Source: an uncultured delta proteobacterium
Lineage (GTDB): Bacteria > Desulfobacterota > Desulfobulbia > Desulfobulbales > Desulfocapsaceae
Assembly: GCA_903875445.1 (NCBI GenBank)
Contig: CAIQWD010000064.1
Coordinates: 1 to 64,000 of the forward strand
DNA length: 64,000 bases
Direction: 5' to 3'
The notes below the pieces were generated by a model. It did not search any database and was not told the DNA's origin. It worked only from the letters and a program-made list of their open reading frames with translations. Below are positions 26,974-37,269 of the stretch, in pieces (the stretch's first letter is position 1; each line of letters opens with the position of its first letter). Both the position numbers and the translations under genes were made by a program.

Positions 26974-27008
26974 CCGAAGGCTTTGCTATTTGCTGGGAAG
27001 GTGGATGT

Positions 27009-27038
27009 CGGTCGGGTCTTCCATGGAAAACCCGACCG
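27009..27038. terminator. Hairpin between convergent genes
   Basis: CGGTCGGGT and ACCCGACCG form a perfect 9-bp stem with a 12-nt loop, placed in the 70-bp gap between the roadblock gene and the convergent response regulator. T-runs are weak. Probably a shared terminator. Confidence 0.5.
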
Positions 27039-27043
27039 TTGCT

Positions 27044-28252
27044 TTAGAGGGCGGCTACTTCTTTTATTTTTTTGGCGTTTTTCTTGATACTGATCCTGAT
27101 CCAGCCGAGGTTGGTCTCCTGATCGGCAACAATTACCAGGAAGGCATCGTCGCCAACCGGAGCAAACATAACCGGCCCGTTGGCAAATTCGAACATGGTC
27201 ATTCTTAAATCTCCCTGACCGAGTTGATTACCCATCGATTCGGCCGAGCCGAAGCCCGAGGAGGCAATGGCCCCGATCATTTCCGAATCGATTCCCGCCC
27301 GTGCGAGGCTGTCCAGAAGGAAACCGTCACGCCCCACCAGACACGCTGTGTGAACACCTTCGATATTGGTGAACTCGGCTAATATTTTCTGTATTTCCGT
27401 CATTTCAAAGTCCTCTGTAAAGGTTGTTGGTTGTATTTCCACTCTATTTTCTAAAATCTTAGGCTCGTTTGCTTTTTCTTCCGTCGGTGAGGGCGGAGAA
27501 GGAGGATGGTCATCGGATCGGCTGGCGATCTCCTCGCGGGGAGAGGGAATATCCTCAGTGTTTTGTCCAAGGTGATCGGCCTTCTCGTCACTTTTAACTG
27601 CCGTCTCAAAGAGCAGGGCTTCAATGCTTTTATGGATGCTGACCACGGGCGGTTGCACGCCTCTGATGTTCTGCAGGGAGCCGCCATTGAAGCCGAGAAT
27701 CGTAAAAAAGGCCTCTTCGCCGTTTTCCTTGCCGCACATGGCGTGGACGACAGCCCCTTCCTTAAAAAAGATCATGCCTTCCCGGTCGCCGGTTGTCACC
27801 TTCAGGGCGGCGGTGGCTCTTGACAGACCGTTGAACTGGACGATGTCGATCAGGTCGACGCCATCGACAGTGCCTTGGAAACCTTCACTTTCCTTGAGAA
27901 CTTCCTCAACGATTGCTCGGACTACCTTGATGTCGAAAGGTTTTTCAATAAAACGCAGGCTGCCGCTCATCATCGCTTTGTTTTCATAGGCGTTTGATGG
28001 GTAGGCCGTCATGATGATGACGCCGGTTCCGGGGAAGCGGTTGTTGATTTCGATCAGCAGATCGAGTCCGTTCATACCCGGCATGTTGATGTCGGTGATC
28101 ACCAGATTCACCGACCTGTCGCTCAAAAGAGCTAAAGCCTCTTCGCCTGATTTTGCCGCGAGTATCTCGACATCCTTCATGCCTTTGTTGAGATTTCTCT
28201 GAAGCATCCACAGCATATCCTCTTCATCGTCAACAACCAGAACTCTCTTCAT
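27044..28252 (-). CDS. Response regulator: receiver - DUF4388 - roadblock/LC7
   Basis: 402 residues in three parts. The receiver is at 1-120, with phospho-acceptor Asp in LVITDINMPGM and Lys in FIEKPFD. DUF4388/PatA-like is at about 130-225 (GTVDGVDLIDIVQFNGLSR). A Pro/Glu-rich linker follows, then roadblock/LC7 at about 285-400. The ATG at 28252 has GGGGAGA 5 nt upstream; an upstream in-frame start lacks this. It lies on the same strand as the histidine kinase and NtrC-type regulator, 250 bp away. Likely output is protein-protein signalling, since no DNA-binding domain is present. Confidence 0.85.
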   Translation of the reverse strand: MKRVLVVDDEEDMLWMLQRNLNKGMKDVEILAAKSGEEALALLSDRSVNLVITDINMPGMNGLDLLIEINNRFPGTGVIIMTAYPSNAYENKAMMSGSLRFIEKPFDIKVVRAIVEEVLKESEGFQGTVDGVDLIDIVQFNGLSRATAALKVTTGDREGMIFFKEGAVVHAMCGKENGEEAFFTILGFNGGSLQNIRGVQPPVVSIHKSIEALLFETAVKSDEKADHLGQNTEDIPSPREEIASRSDDHPPSPPSPTEEKANEPKILENRVEIQPTTFTEDFEMTEIQKILAEFTNIEGVHTACLVGRDGFLLDSLARAGIDSEMIGAIASSGFGSAESMGNQLGQGDLRMTMFEFANGPVMFAPVGDDAFLVIVADQETNLGWIRISIKKNAKKIKEVAAL

Positions 28253-28501
28253 AGTCTCCCCATGTTTCTTTCTTGGCTTTTGCCACGGACGGTCGCGGAA
28301 CAAGGAATTGCTTGAGTTATTCAATCTTCGGACGGATTTTATCCGGATAAGGAAAGGGATGCAAAAGGGAGGCCAATTGAGTTAAAATTAATCAACATTA
28401 TGAAAATATTGAAAATATGAGTTATAGCATGGGGTGGCGGCGGGGTTGACATGTCGCCATGGGGTGGTGGGAAGTTGGTCAATTGGTCAGAATTTGACCA
28501 G

Positions 28502-29803
28502 TCACAGGCTGTCTCTCAATGTCGTTCTGGAGATGCCGAGGATCCTTGCCGCCTTCGATTTATTGTTATTGACGGCATTCAGCACCTTCCTGATATATTG
28601 TTGCTCCATCTCCCGGAGGCTCAGCAAGGGGGCTTTCTTGCCACCTGGCGAGGTTCCTTCGGCATTGATGCCGGCCATGGTCAGGAGGCCGCTCTCGTTG
28701 AAAATGACTTCCCGTTCGATGAGATTGCGCAGTTCCCTGATATTGCCTTGCCAGTCGTGGTTGAGAATTTTGGCCCGGGCTTCGGAGGTGAACCCCTGGA
28801 GATCCTTTTTCAACTCTCTTTGCAGTTCCTGGAGAAAGAAATCGGCAAGCAGGAGGACGTCCTCGCCCCGGTCGCGCAGCGGCGGCAAGGGGATGGGCAG
28901 GACGTTTAAGCGGTAATAGAGATCCTCGCGAAACCTGCCCCGGTCGATTTGCTCTTCGATGTCGGCATTGGTGGCGGCAATGATGCGGATTTTCACCTCT
29001 ATATCCTTGAGGCCGCCAACTCGTCTAAAGGTTGATTCCTCGATGAGCCGCAGGAGTTTTGGCTGCAGATCGACAGGCAGGTTGCCGATTTCGTCGAGAA
29101 ACAGGGTGCCGCCGTTGGCGACTTCGACGAGCCCTTTCTTGTCCCTTTGGGCATCGGTGAAGGCACCCTTGTCGTAGCCGAAGAGCTCCGATTCCATCAA
29201 ATTGGAGGAGAGCGTGCCGCAGTCTACCTTGACAAAGACGCCGTTCTGACCGGGCCGGCTGTTGTGAATGGCCCTGGCAACGAGTTCCTTGCCGGTGCCG
29301 GTTTCTCCGGTTATGAGAACGGCGGCATCAACCCGGGCGGCCATGCGGATGGCCTCCTTGACTCGAATCATCGGCGGACTTATGCCGATGATGGGAGTAA
29401 TTCCGACCTCCTGCAGCAAAAGAGCGGCTTTTTTGCGCATCAACCGGGCTTGCAGGATTCTCTGCAGGATGGCCTTGAATTCGATAATGTCAAAGGGCTT
29501 GACGATGTAGTCGACGGCGCCTGCCCGCAAGGCCTGGACGGCGGTTTTGGCCTCGTTGATGCCGGTCAGCATGACGATATCGATATCATCGCTGATCTCT
29601 TTTATCTTGCCGATGAGGCTGATGCCGCTCACGTCGGGCAGGCCGATGTCGAGAAAGACCAGATCGACAATAGCCGAATGCAGCATATCCAGCGCATCGG
29701 CGCCGTTTGCCGCAGTGGTTACCCGGTAACCTTGTTTTTTAACTATTTTGGCCAGTGAAAACCGCAGGTCCTCCTGGTCATCGACAATAAGAACTGCGCC
29801 CAT
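28502..29803 (-). CDS. Sigma-54-dependent response regulator (NtrC/AtoC type)
   Basis: 433 residues. The receiver (1-115) has Asp in LVFLDIGLPDVSG. The AAA+ domain (about 135-370) has Walker A GETGTGKE, the sigma-54 loop GAFTDA (a frequent variant of GAFTGA) and FLDEIGNLP. A Fis-type HTH closes the protein (SKAARILGISRTTLRDSL), ending a few residues earlier than usual. The start lies 1 nt after the histidine kinase stop, so the two form a two-component pair. Activates sigma-54 promoters; targets unknown. Confidence 0.93.
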   Translation of the reverse strand: MGAVLIVDDQEDLRFSLAKIVKKQGYRVTTAANGADALDMLHSAIVDLVFLDIGLPDVSGISLIGKIKEISDDIDIVMLTGINEAKTAVQALRAGAVDYIVKPFDIIEFKAILQRILQARLMRKKAALLLQEVGITPIIGISPPMIRVKEAIRMAARVDAAVLITGETGTGKELVARAIHNSRPGQNGVFVKVDCGTLSSNLMESELFGYDKGAFTDAQRDKKGLVEVANGGTLFLDEIGNLPVDLQPKLLRLIEESTFRRVGGLKDIEVKIRIIAATNADIEEQIDRGRFREDLYYRLNVLPIPLPPLRDRGEDVLLLADFFLQELQRELKKDLQGFTSEARAKILNHDWQGNIRELRNLIEREVIFNESGLLTMAGINAEGTSPGGKKAPLLSLREMEQQYIRKVLNAVNNNKSKAARILGISRTTLRDSL

Positions 29804-29804
29804 T

Positions 29805-31490
29805 TTATACGTCCGCCCGGAAGAAAATGGTAAAGGTGGTCCCCTTGCCCTCTTTGCTTTCAAGGACAATTTCCGCATCATTTTCCTTCAGGGTCCGATA
29901 AACGATGGCAAGACCAAGTCCCGCCCCGGAGGTTTTGGTGGTGAAAAAGGGTTCAAACACCTGCTCGGCCACATGCGTCGGCATGCCTGTCCCGTTGTCG
30001 GTAAAACGGACGAGGACGTAATTATAATTGCCTAGGAGAGCCGGATGATTTTTCTTGTAGTATTTGAGCATGCTGGGGCTAAGGGAGGAAGCGTACATCT
30101 CAATATGGCCCTGCTCCTTAATGGCGTCGATGGCGTTGAGGAACAAGTTGAGAAAAACCTGCTGGACCTGATGTTGGTCGGCTATTATTCGCGGTAGCTG
30201 AGCACTGATATCCTGGGAAAAGGTGATATGGTTTTTGCTAAGCCGGTTGTTGATGAGCGGCATGGTTTCGGCGACGATGGAATTGAGGGAGGTTGGTCTC
30301 CTATTCGGTTCGGCCGGTCGGGCATAGGAAAAGAAATCGCTCAACAGTTCATTAAGTCGGTCTACCTGCCTGATTATTCGCTGGGAACACTCCAGCTGTT
30401 CACTGTTATCCTTGGCTTCTTCTTCAATGGATTGGGCCATGATCTTGATACCGGCAAGGGGATTGCGTACCTCATGCGCCACCGCCGAGGCAATCTCCGC
30501 GACGGTTGACAGCCGGTTCATCTTTTCCATCTCCTTGCGCACATATTTCAGTTCGGAAATATCCGAGAGGGAGATAATGACGCCGACTTTGTTACCCCTG
30601 GCATCCTCTCTTGGGACATTTGAATAACCGATGATTTTTTTGTCCCGGGTCGGGGTGACAAAGACCAGCTCCTTCTCCATCTGGCCGGATTCGGAGGGCG
30701 TCGTGGTAAGAAGTTCTGTTGCTGCACTATCTCCCAAAAAATCGGCAAGATATGTGCCATCAAGCAGCTTCGCGAACGGTTTGAAAATAGATTGGGCAAC
30801 GGAATTGCTTTTTCTGATTTTGCCGTCCAGATCGGCGACAATCAGGCCGTGGTTTAAACCCTGAATGATCGATTCGGAAAATTTCTTTTCTTCACGAAAA
30901 TTGATGATCGAGCCGCGCAGGTCGTTTACCAGCTGAATGAGCTGTTGATCCATCTGTTGGCTTTCAATAATCACCGCAAAGATGTTGGCGATTGCTGCAA
31001 ACAGTTCTTTAATCGCCGTTGAGTGTTTGTGGTCGGTGGCGACATAAATGGTCAATATCCCTAATAGCTGGCTGTCTTTTATTATCGGCACGCAGTAATT
31101 ACCGGCATACGGTACCGAGTCGCGGGCGCTGTTGTGGAGTGCCGGAGAGGTGCTGAAAAAGCTGGTTTTGCCGGTTTTTGCTGCTTGGCCGCAGTGGCAA
31201 AAACCGAAACGGATTGTTTTGCAGGTGAGAGTCTCGGTGGCGGGAAAACCTGTGGAAATGAGGATGTCAAGGGTGTCCGAGTCCTGGTCGACAATAAACA
31301 GGGCCGCCTTGGTCCCGAGATGAAGATGGCGGAGCGACAGGAGATAGTCGAGAATCCGATTGATTTTTGTTTTGAAGGGTAACGGTTCCAGAGCGGTTCG
31401 CAAAATATCGATTAAAATATTCTGATATCCCGGCTGGTGGTTACGGGAAGAGATGTATGCCCTTTCTTGTTGTTGCAGCTTCTGCTCCAT
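29805..31490 (-). CDS. Sensor histidine kinase with GAF and PAS domains
   Basis: 561 residues, no clear membrane segment, so probably cytosolic. GAF at about 30-190, PAS at about 215-320, HisKA with His in AVAHEVRNPLAG, and HATPase with N box (LNAIDAI), DNGTGMP and GAGLGLAIVYRTL. It pairs with the sigma-54 response regulator directly downstream. The GAF domain may bind a small ligand or a redox cofactor; nothing in it identifies which. Confidence 0.92.
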   Translation of the reverse strand: MEQKLQQQERAYISSRNHQPGYQNILIDILRTALEPLPFKTKINRILDYLLSLRHLHLGTKAALFIVDQDSDTLDILISTGFPATETLTCKTIRFGFCHCGQAAKTGKTSFFSTSPALHNSARDSVPYAGNYCVPIIKDSQLLGILTIYVATDHKHSTAIKELFAAIANIFAVIIESQQMDQQLIQLVNDLRGSIINFREEKKFSESIIQGLNHGLIVADLDGKIRKSNSVAQSIFKPFAKLLDGTYLADFLGDSAATELLTTTPSESGQMEKELVFVTPTRDKKIIGYSNVPREDARGNKVGVIISLSDISELKYVRKEMEKMNRLSTVAEIASAVAHEVRNPLAGIKIMAQSIEEEAKDNSEQLECSQRIIRQVDRLNELLSDFFSYARPAEPNRRPTSLNSIVAETMPLINNRLSKNHITFSQDISAQLPRIIADQHQVQQVFLNLFLNAIDAIKEQGHIEMYASSLSPSMLKYYKKNHPALLGNYNYVLVRFTDNGTGMPTHVAEQVFEPFFTTKTSGAGLGLAIVYRTLKENDAEIVLESKEGKGTTFTIFFRADV

Positions 31491-31570
31491 AATACGTTCC
31501 GGTTCGCAAAAGGTACGGGTCGTCTTTAGGTTCGTTCGCCGACCAGTGAAAACTAAGACCTGACAATCTC

Positions 31571-33502
31571 TTAGTATTTAAAGCGACCGACAATCCGGTT
31601 GAGTCCTTTGGCCAGTTCGTTGAGTATATCCGAACTGTCTTTCACCTGGGTGCAGCTTCCCCGCATTTTTAGGGCATCGTTGCTTACCTGGCTGATCTCC
31701 CGGGCGATATCGGTAGCCGTTCTCGAACTTTGTCCCATATTGTCATTGACGTCCCGAACGCCCACGGATGCTTGGGCAATGTTGGCGGCAATTTCCTTGG
31801 TTGTTGAAGTCTGTTCCTCGACTGCTGTGAAAATAAGGACTACCGTGTCGTTCACCCTGTTGATGACTTCGGCTATTTCACTTATCTCTGTGATGGTATG
31901 TTTGGTTGAATCCTGGATATCGGCTATCTTGGCCTTAATATCCTGAGTTGCCTGTGTCGTTTGGCTGGCGAGTACCTTGATTTCATTGGCTACAACGGCA
32001 AAGCCCTTGCCGGCCTCCCCGGCCCTGGCTGCTTCAATGGTAGCGTTCAGGGCAAGCAGATTGGTTTGCGCCGAAATTTCGGTGATGACCTCGGTTACCT
32101 TGCTGATTGCCGTCGCCGCGTTACCAAGATGAGCGACCCGCTTCGAGGCGCTGGTTGCCTTGGCTACCGCTTGTTCGGTAATAGCTCGGGCTTTTTCCGA
32201 ACTTGTAGCGATCTGGGAAACAGAAGAGGTCATTTCCTCTGCCGCGGCGGCAACAAGATTTATGTTGGCGGATGTTTCGGTACTCGCTTGGGCAACAATG
32301 GTCATAGTGCTGCTCATACGATTGGCCGCATCGGCGACGGTCGTCGATCTGGAGGAAACATTGACGGCACTCTCCGACATGGTCGTGGAAATTGTCAGCA
32401 ACTGATCGGCAAAATTGCCAAGTTTTCCTGAATTATCGGCAATTTCTTTGATCATAATATCCATCTTGTCAATAAAGACATTGAACCAGGATGCGAGATT
32501 TCCCACCTCATTTTTATATCTGATATTCAGCCTTTTGGTAAGGTCGCCTTCACCCTCGGCAACATCGCGTAACCCGGCAGTGACATCGCGGATAGGGCCG
32601 GTGATAGAATGGGTAGTCAACCAGGCGAACAAAAGGCCCATGGCAATGGCGACGAAGATTGCAACAGTGATGACAGTTCGCGATACACCATTGACCTTCT
32701 CGAGTTGTTGGCTGCTATTTTCCATCAATTTTTGCGAAATGGCATTCACCTCAGTATCGATCTTCCGCATCTCCTCAATGAGCCCGAGCTGATTGTCGAC
32801 AAGCCGGAAATAGTCCTGCATCTGGCTTTGGATTTTTTGCAACCGTTCGAGGACTTGTTTGTGAACTTCCTTGAGAGTCGCACTGTTTTCAATAAGTTTA
32901 TACCATTCCTGAATGCTTTCCTCAAACTTCTTGCCGGCGGAGAGAGTTGACTGCATGCTGAGTTTGCTGGACCTCTCGAAATATGACCCGATACCGGAGG
33001 AATACAATTTGTAGCCCATGAGCATGTCATCGATTTTAAACGAGCCGGTTTTGATAAGGTCTTCGTATCCCGCAAAAAGTTTGAGCGTCGGCGCTATTAT
33101 GGCAGCTTTATTGGCCTCGTCCTCGCTGAGGAGTTTGAAAGCCTGTCGATAGGCATCATATTGTATTTTCAGCTGAGCAAACGAGTCCTTGGTTGCTTGG
33201 CTGCTATTGTTTTTGAGGTTGGTTTCAAGATCCTGAACAAGCTGGTCAAGGGTGATGAACGCCTTGTCACGCGCCTGGGTCTGGGCATCGCGTCCGTCAT
33301 TGTGGCTGTTGAGTAAATATATATAGAATAGTTCTCTTACTTGGGCAAACTGAGCTTGACCTGTACTGGTTTGTCGAAACATGGTCATCGTATGGATGAC
33401 ATTCGTTAAAGAGAGTAGGCCGGAGCCACCGACGATGCAGGTTAACAGGAGTACTACGGAAAACCCGAGACCGAGTTGCGTGCGCAGTTTCCAACTTTTC
33501 AT
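31571..33502 (-). CDS. Methyl-accepting chemotaxis protein
   Basis: 643 residues. TM1 is at about 9-31, a large helical periplasmic sensor at about 32-280 (helical-bundle type), and TM2 at about 283-303 ([19 protein letters not shown]). HAMP follows, then the cytoplasmic signalling domain with the hairpin tip [20 protein letters not shown]. Ligand unknown. No che genes are adjacent. It stands between the two-component pair and the IclR gene and could sense a substrate of the catabolic island. Confidence 0.92.
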   Translation of the reverse strand: MKSWKLRTQLGLGFSVVLLLTCIVGGSGLLSLTNVIHTMTMFRQTSTGQAQFAQVRELFYIYLLNSHNDGRDAQTQARDKAFITLDQLVQDLETNLKNNSSQATKDSFAQLKIQYDAYRQAFKLLSEDEANKAAIIAPTLKLFAGYEDLIKTGSFKIDDMLMGYKLYSSGIGSYFERSSKLSMQSTLSAGKKFEESIQEWYKLIENSATLKEVHKQVLERLQKIQSQMQDYFRLVDNQLGLIEEMRKIDTEVNAISQKLMENSSQQLEKVNGVSRTVITVAIFVAIAMGLLFAWLTTHSITGPIRDVTAGLRDVAEGEGDLTKRLNIRYKNEVGNLASWFNVFIDKMDIMIKEIADNSGKLGNFADQLLTISTTMSESAVNVSSRSTTVADAANRMSSTMTIVAQASTETSANINLVAAAAEEMTSSVSQIATSSEKARAITEQAVAKATSASKRVAHLGNAATAISKVTEVITEISAQTNLLALNATIEAARAGEAGKGFAVVANEIKVLASQTTQATQDIKAKIADIQDSTKHTITEISEIAEVINRVNDTVVLIFTAVEEQTSTTKEIAANIAQASVGVRDVNDNMGQSSRTATDIAREISQVSNDALKMRGSCTQVKDSSDILNELAKGLNRIVGRFKY

Positions 33503-33575
33503 CGTTACTCCCCAATATTACGATTATTAAAGATCTCCCGATAGTTATGTGTCGATTCTAACAAAAATTTTCGGA

Positions 33576-34346
33576 TTAGTAAAAGAGGAGTTTAGATATT
33601 TTGTCAGCTGTCTGCCGGAGCGGGATAACGACCGACTTTAAAAATTGGTCGTTGAGTCGGAATGCCGGCCCGGCGATGACCACCGCGACCTTTGGCGGGC
33701 CTTCCGCATTGGCGATCGGCACGGCTATGGCGTGGGTGTCCTGATAGCGCTCTCCACGGTCATAGGCGATCCCCGTCTGGCGAATTTCCTGGAGCAGGCG
33801 GCGATAAACATCTTTTGAGACTATGGTGTTGTCGTTGAAGCGCTCAAACTTTTGCTGCAGGCAAATTTCTAAAAACTCGGGACTGCTGTGTGACAGAATC
33901 ACTTTTGCCCCGGCGGCGACATTTATCGGCAGTTGTTCACCTTGTTGAAAGTTAAAGCGAATATGGCTTGGTCCCTCGACATGCATGGCCAGGACGACAT
34001 TCGTGCCCGCCAGGAGTTCAAGGGCAACGCTTTCGCCGGTCTGTTGGGAGAGTTCCGTCAGGCAGGGTTGGGCGATAGCCAGGAGACGCGAATCAAGCGA
34101 TCGGGTGGTTGCAAAACCGATCTTCTGGGCCGATCGGCCAAGCATATATTTTTTTGTCATCGGGTTCTGTTGCAGGAAATTGGTCGCCACCAGGAGTTTA
34201 ATAAGCCGACTTGTCGTCGATTTATGCAAGCCCAATTTCGCGCTCAGTTCGGTTGTGCCCATCTCGTTGTTATAGGGTGCAAAGGCTAAAAGTATGTTGA
34301 GAGCCTTTTCGGCCGAAGAACTATTCATTGCCAGCGGTTTATTCAT
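33576..34346 (-). CDS. IclR-family transcriptional regulator (paralogue 1)
   Basis: 256 residues. The N-terminal winged helix (about 12-75) reads MGTTELSAKLGLHKSTTSRLIKLL. The IclR effector domain (about 90-250) contains GPSHIRFNFQQGEQLPINVAAGAK and GIAYDRGERY. Divergent from the transhydroxylase operon, which it probably controls. It is a close paralogue of the regulator at 48.7-49.4 kb, and both upstream regions share a 12-mer. Confidence 0.92.
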   Translation of the reverse strand: MNKPLAMNSSSAEKALNILLAFAPYNNEMGTTELSAKLGLHKSTTSRLIKLLVATNFLQQNPMTKKYMLGRSAQKIGFATTRSLDSRLLAIAQPCLTELSQQTGESVALELLAGTNVVLAMHVEGPSHIRFNFQQGEQLPINVAAGAKVILSHSSPEFLEICLQQKFERFNDNTIVSKDVYRRLLQEIRQTGIAYDRGERYQDTHAIAVPIANAEGPPKVAVVIAGPAFRLNDQFLKSVVIPLRQTADKISKLLFY

Positions 34347-34419
34347 CGTCTTCCGGTTAGCCTCATTTGCAGAAGTTCAATTATAATGCATTGTATGTCG
34401 GTTTGTTGCGTATGCGAGT

Positions 34420-34431
34420 ATCCTGTTCCAT
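34420..34431 (-). promoter_or_regulatory. Candidate IclR operator half (ATGGAACAGGAT)
   Basis: The minus strand reads ATGGAACAGGAT, 74 bp upstream of this IclR gene. The identical 12-mer lies 48 bp upstream of the paralogous IclR gene (49481-49492), where it is part of the palindrome TGGAA-N5-TTCCA. Known IclR-family operators often have this TGGAA/TTCCA form. Shared or cross-regulation is inferred. Confidence 0.55.
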
Positions 34432-34578
34432 ATACTGAAACTAAATAGAGTGTCCCTGTCGAGATGTCAAGAATTATCCATTCTTGACCCATTGTTGTCA
34501 CGATAAATATCAGTAACTGACTAAAAACAGTAAATATAAAACGGCGTTTACGGTATTATATATTGTATGTAAAATGTC

Positions 34579-34606
34579 TTGACATGGCTGCATTGCAGTG
34601 TAATAA
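34579..34606 (+). promoter_or_regulatory. Promoter of transhydroxylase operon A
   Basis: TTGACA (34579-34584), a 16-bp spacer carrying the palindrome CTGCATTGCAG, and TAATAA (34601-34606). The same layout with CATTGCA in the spacer is found in front of operon C (54803-54830). Confidence 0.6.
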
Positions 34607-34747
34607 TAGTTCCGTATAGTGGTATTGTATTCCAGTATACGACACATTGTCAAAGTCACGGCAGAGAAAAACCAGCCGGTAGTAATGAAAATGTTATGGC
34701 GAATCAAGCGAGTTTTTGCCCTAGGCTCAACTCCGGGAGGTTTAAAG

Positions 34748-37264
34748 ATGAGTGAAAAGGTTTTTACCAGCTGCACCAATGCCGGGCCCGTCAGCGTCTA
34801 TGTAAAAGATGGCAAGATCACCCGAATACGACCCTTGGTGGCCGACGACCGGGACTTCAAGCCGTGGACGATCGAGGCGGGCGGCAAAAAATATTCGCCA
34901 CCCAAGAAATTTGCAGTGGCGCCCTATGTGCATGCCGATCGTCGGCGGATTTATTCGGAAGAGCGCATCAAGTACCCGATGAAACGGGTCGATTTCAATC
35001 CGAACGGCGAGCGCAACCCGCAGAATCGCGGAAAATCTCCCTATGTGCGCATCTCCTGGGACGAGGCCTTGGATATCGTCGCCGGCGAAATCAAGCGGGT
35101 GAAAGACACTTACGGCGGCTCGGCAATTACCGGGCTCACCTCCTCCCATCATAACTGGGGTATCGTCGGTTACAAGATGGGCCCCTTTGCCCGGTTCATG
35201 AATCTCCTCGAATATACGCCGGTACTTGATAACCCGGACAGTTGGGAAGGCTGGCACTGGGGTGCAACCCACACCTATGGTTTCTATTGGCGGCTGGGCA
35301 TGCCCGAACAGTATGACCTCCTTGAGGATTCCCTGAAAAACGCCGAGATGATCGTCCTCTGGTCGAACGATCCGGACTCCACCCGCGGCACCTATACCGG
35401 ACAGGAATCGGCGCTGTGGCGGCAGTGGCTGAAGGAGAAAGGGGTGAAGATGGTCTTTATCGATCCCTTCCACAACTATACCGCCGGCGTCATGGAGGGC
35501 AAATGGATCGCCCCGCGCATCGGCACCGACACCTGCCTCGCTATGGCCATTGCCCATGTGTGGATCAGCGAAGATATCTATGACAAGGAATATGTAAAGG
35601 ATCGGACCTTGGGGTTTGAGGAGTTCAAGGGCTATGTCCTTGGCACTACCGACGGCAAAGCGAAGACCCCGGAGTGGGCGGAGGAAGAGTCGGGAGTCAA
35701 GGCCCGGGTCATCCGCGCCCTGGCCCGCGAGTGGGCGGCCAAACGCACAGTTCTCTCGGGTGGCGCTCGCGGCGGCGAAGGCGGTGCCTGTCGTCAGGCC
35801 TACGGCACCGAGTGGGCGAGGATGATGGTACTGTTGCAAGCGATGCAGGGCTTAGGTAAACCAGGTCGCTCCATCTGGGGTACGACCATGGGCGCACCGA
35901 GCGATGCCGTCAAGTGGTTCCCGGCCTACGCCGACCTTCAGGGGCGGATTGCAACCGCAAAAATCGCCGGCACTATCCCGGTCAACCCGACCAAGCAGCG
36001 ACTCTATCGGCTGACCCTGCCGGACGCTATCCTCGATCCACCGGTGAGCTGGTACGGCGAGGGTTTCTGCGGCCAGTCGTTGGAACAGCAGTTCAAACAT
36101 TTCACCTACCCGATGGAAGGTCACGCCGAGGTGCGTCTCCTTTTCCGCTATGGCGGCTCCTTTATGGGCACGATGAGCGATACCACCAAGTGGGTGCGGA
36201 TGTACCAAAGCCCGAAGCTGGAATTCGTCTTCAACCAGGACATCTGGTTCAACAGCGAAACCCGCATGGCCGATATCATCCTCCCCGCCTGCACCGGCTT
36301 TGAGCGCGACGATGTCGGCGAGTGGGGGTCGTGCGGCGGCTATACCTGTCATGCGAGCAGCGGCTGCAACTTCCGTATTGTCGTTCGCCAACAGAAATGC
36401 ATCGAGCCCTTGTGGGAGTCAAAGTCCGACTACGAGATTCTTACCCTTTTGTCGGAACGTCTCGGAATGAAGGAACAATTCACCGATGGCCGGAGTGAGA
36501 TCGATTGGATCAAGGCCTTCTTCGATTCCTCGGATCTGCCGGCCCTGATTTCCTGGGAGGAATTCAACCGCAAAGGCTACCACATTATCAATATCCCGGA
36601 CGATTACCAGTCGACGCCGTCTCTTCGGTGGTTTGCCGAAGGCCGGGCCTGCGATACCCCGGACACCAACAACCCGAAGCGCAAGACGGAAAAGGCGAAA
36701 GAACTCGGCACCTACAGCGGCAAGATCGAATTTGTCTCGGAGAGCCTGAAATCACGGTTTCCCGATGACGAGGAACGTCCGGTATCGCCCCGCTATATCC
36801 CGAGCTGGGAGGGGCACCATAGTGAAGCCTTCAAGAAATATCCGTTGCAGCTGCTGTCGCCGCACCCGCGCTTTACCTTCCACTGCCATTATGACAAACA
36901 TACCGACTGGCTCGATGATATTCCGGTACACCGCATCAAAAAAGATGGGTATGCCTGGTGGCCGGCGCGTATTCATCCGGATGATGCAGGGCGGCGCGGC
37001 ATCAAAGATGGCGATATCGTCAGCCTGTACAACGACCGGGCCAAGGTTTTGTGCATCGCTGTTGTGACCGGACGGGTCCGTCCCGGGGTCATTCACAGCT
37101 ATGCCTCGTCGGCAAAATACGATCCGCTCATCCCTGGACGGGCCGACTCTCCGGACAAGGGGGGCTGCGTCAACATGCTTACCCCGTCGCGGATGGTCTC
37201 CAAACACGCACCGGGGATGACCCCGAACTCGTGCCTCATCGAAATCGAAAAATGGGAGGGCTGA
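34748..37264 (+). CDS. Transhydroxylase-type molybdopterin oxidoreductase, large subunit (AthL-like)
   Basis: 838 residues of the DMSO-reductase superfamily, closest in my reading to pyrogallol-phloroglucinol transhydroxylase AthL (about 875). Like AthL it has no N-terminal CxxC iron-sulfur motif. SSHHNWG (His134) and NPDSWEGWHWG (Asp164, Ser165) align with the AthL active-site His144, Asp174 and Ser175 at a constant offset of 10. There is no Tat signal, so it is cytoplasmic. The ATG at 34748 follows GGGAGG. It pairs with the Fe-S subunit 5 nt downstream. It moves or adds ring hydroxyls on polyphenols; the exact substrate (pyrogallol, resorcinol or hydroxyhydroquinone) is not determined. Confidence 0.85.
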   Translation: MSEKVFTSCTNAGPVSVYVKDGKITRIRPLVADDRDFKPWTIEAGGKKYSPPKKFAVAPYVHADRRRIYSEERIKYPMKRVDFNPNGERNPQNRGKSPYVRISWDEALDIVAGEIKRVKDTYGGSAITGLTSSHHNWGIVGYKMGPFARFMNLLEYTPVLDNPDSWEGWHWGATHTYGFYWRLGMPEQYDLLEDSLKNAEMIVLWSNDPDSTRGTYTGQESALWRQWLKEKGVKMVFIDPFHNYTAGVMEGKWIAPRIGTDTCLAMAIAHVWISEDIYDKEYVKDRTLGFEEFKGYVLGTTDGKAKTPEWAEEESGVKARVIRALAREWAAKRTVLSGGARGGEGGACRQAYGTEWARMMVLLQAMQGLGKPGRSIWGTTMGAPSDAVKWFPAYADLQGRIATAKIAGTIPVNPTKQRLYRLTLPDAILDPPVSWYGEGFCGQSLEQQFKHFTYPMEGHAEVRLLFRYGGSFMGTMSDTTKWVRMYQSPKLEFVFNQDIWFNSETRMADIILPACTGFERDDVGEWGSCGGYTCHASSGCNFRIVVRQQKCIEPLWESKSDYEILTLLSERLGMKEQFTDGRSEIDWIKAFFDSSDLPALISWEEFNRKGYHIINIPDDYQSTPSLRWFAEGRACDTPDTNNPKRKTEKAKELGTYSGKIEFVSESLKSRFPDDEERPVSPRYIPSWEGHHSEAFKKYPLQLLSPHPRFTFHCHYDKHTDWLDDIPVHRIKKDGYAWWPARIHPDDAGRRGIKDGDIVSLYNDRAKVLCIAVVTGRVRPGVIHSYASSAKYDPLIPGRADSPDKGGCVNMLTPSRMVSKHAPGMTPNSCLIEIEKWEG

Positions 37265-37269
37265 TTGCC

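Larger units (their letters stand above)
34347..34747. other. Regulatory gap between IclR and the transhydroxylase operon
   Basis: No gene is supported in these 401 bases. They are AT-rich and hold the shared motif at 34420-34431, the inverted TATACTG/CAGTATA pair (34431 and 34634), and the promoter at 34579-34606. The operon leader from that promoter would be about 130 nt. Confidence 0.6.
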
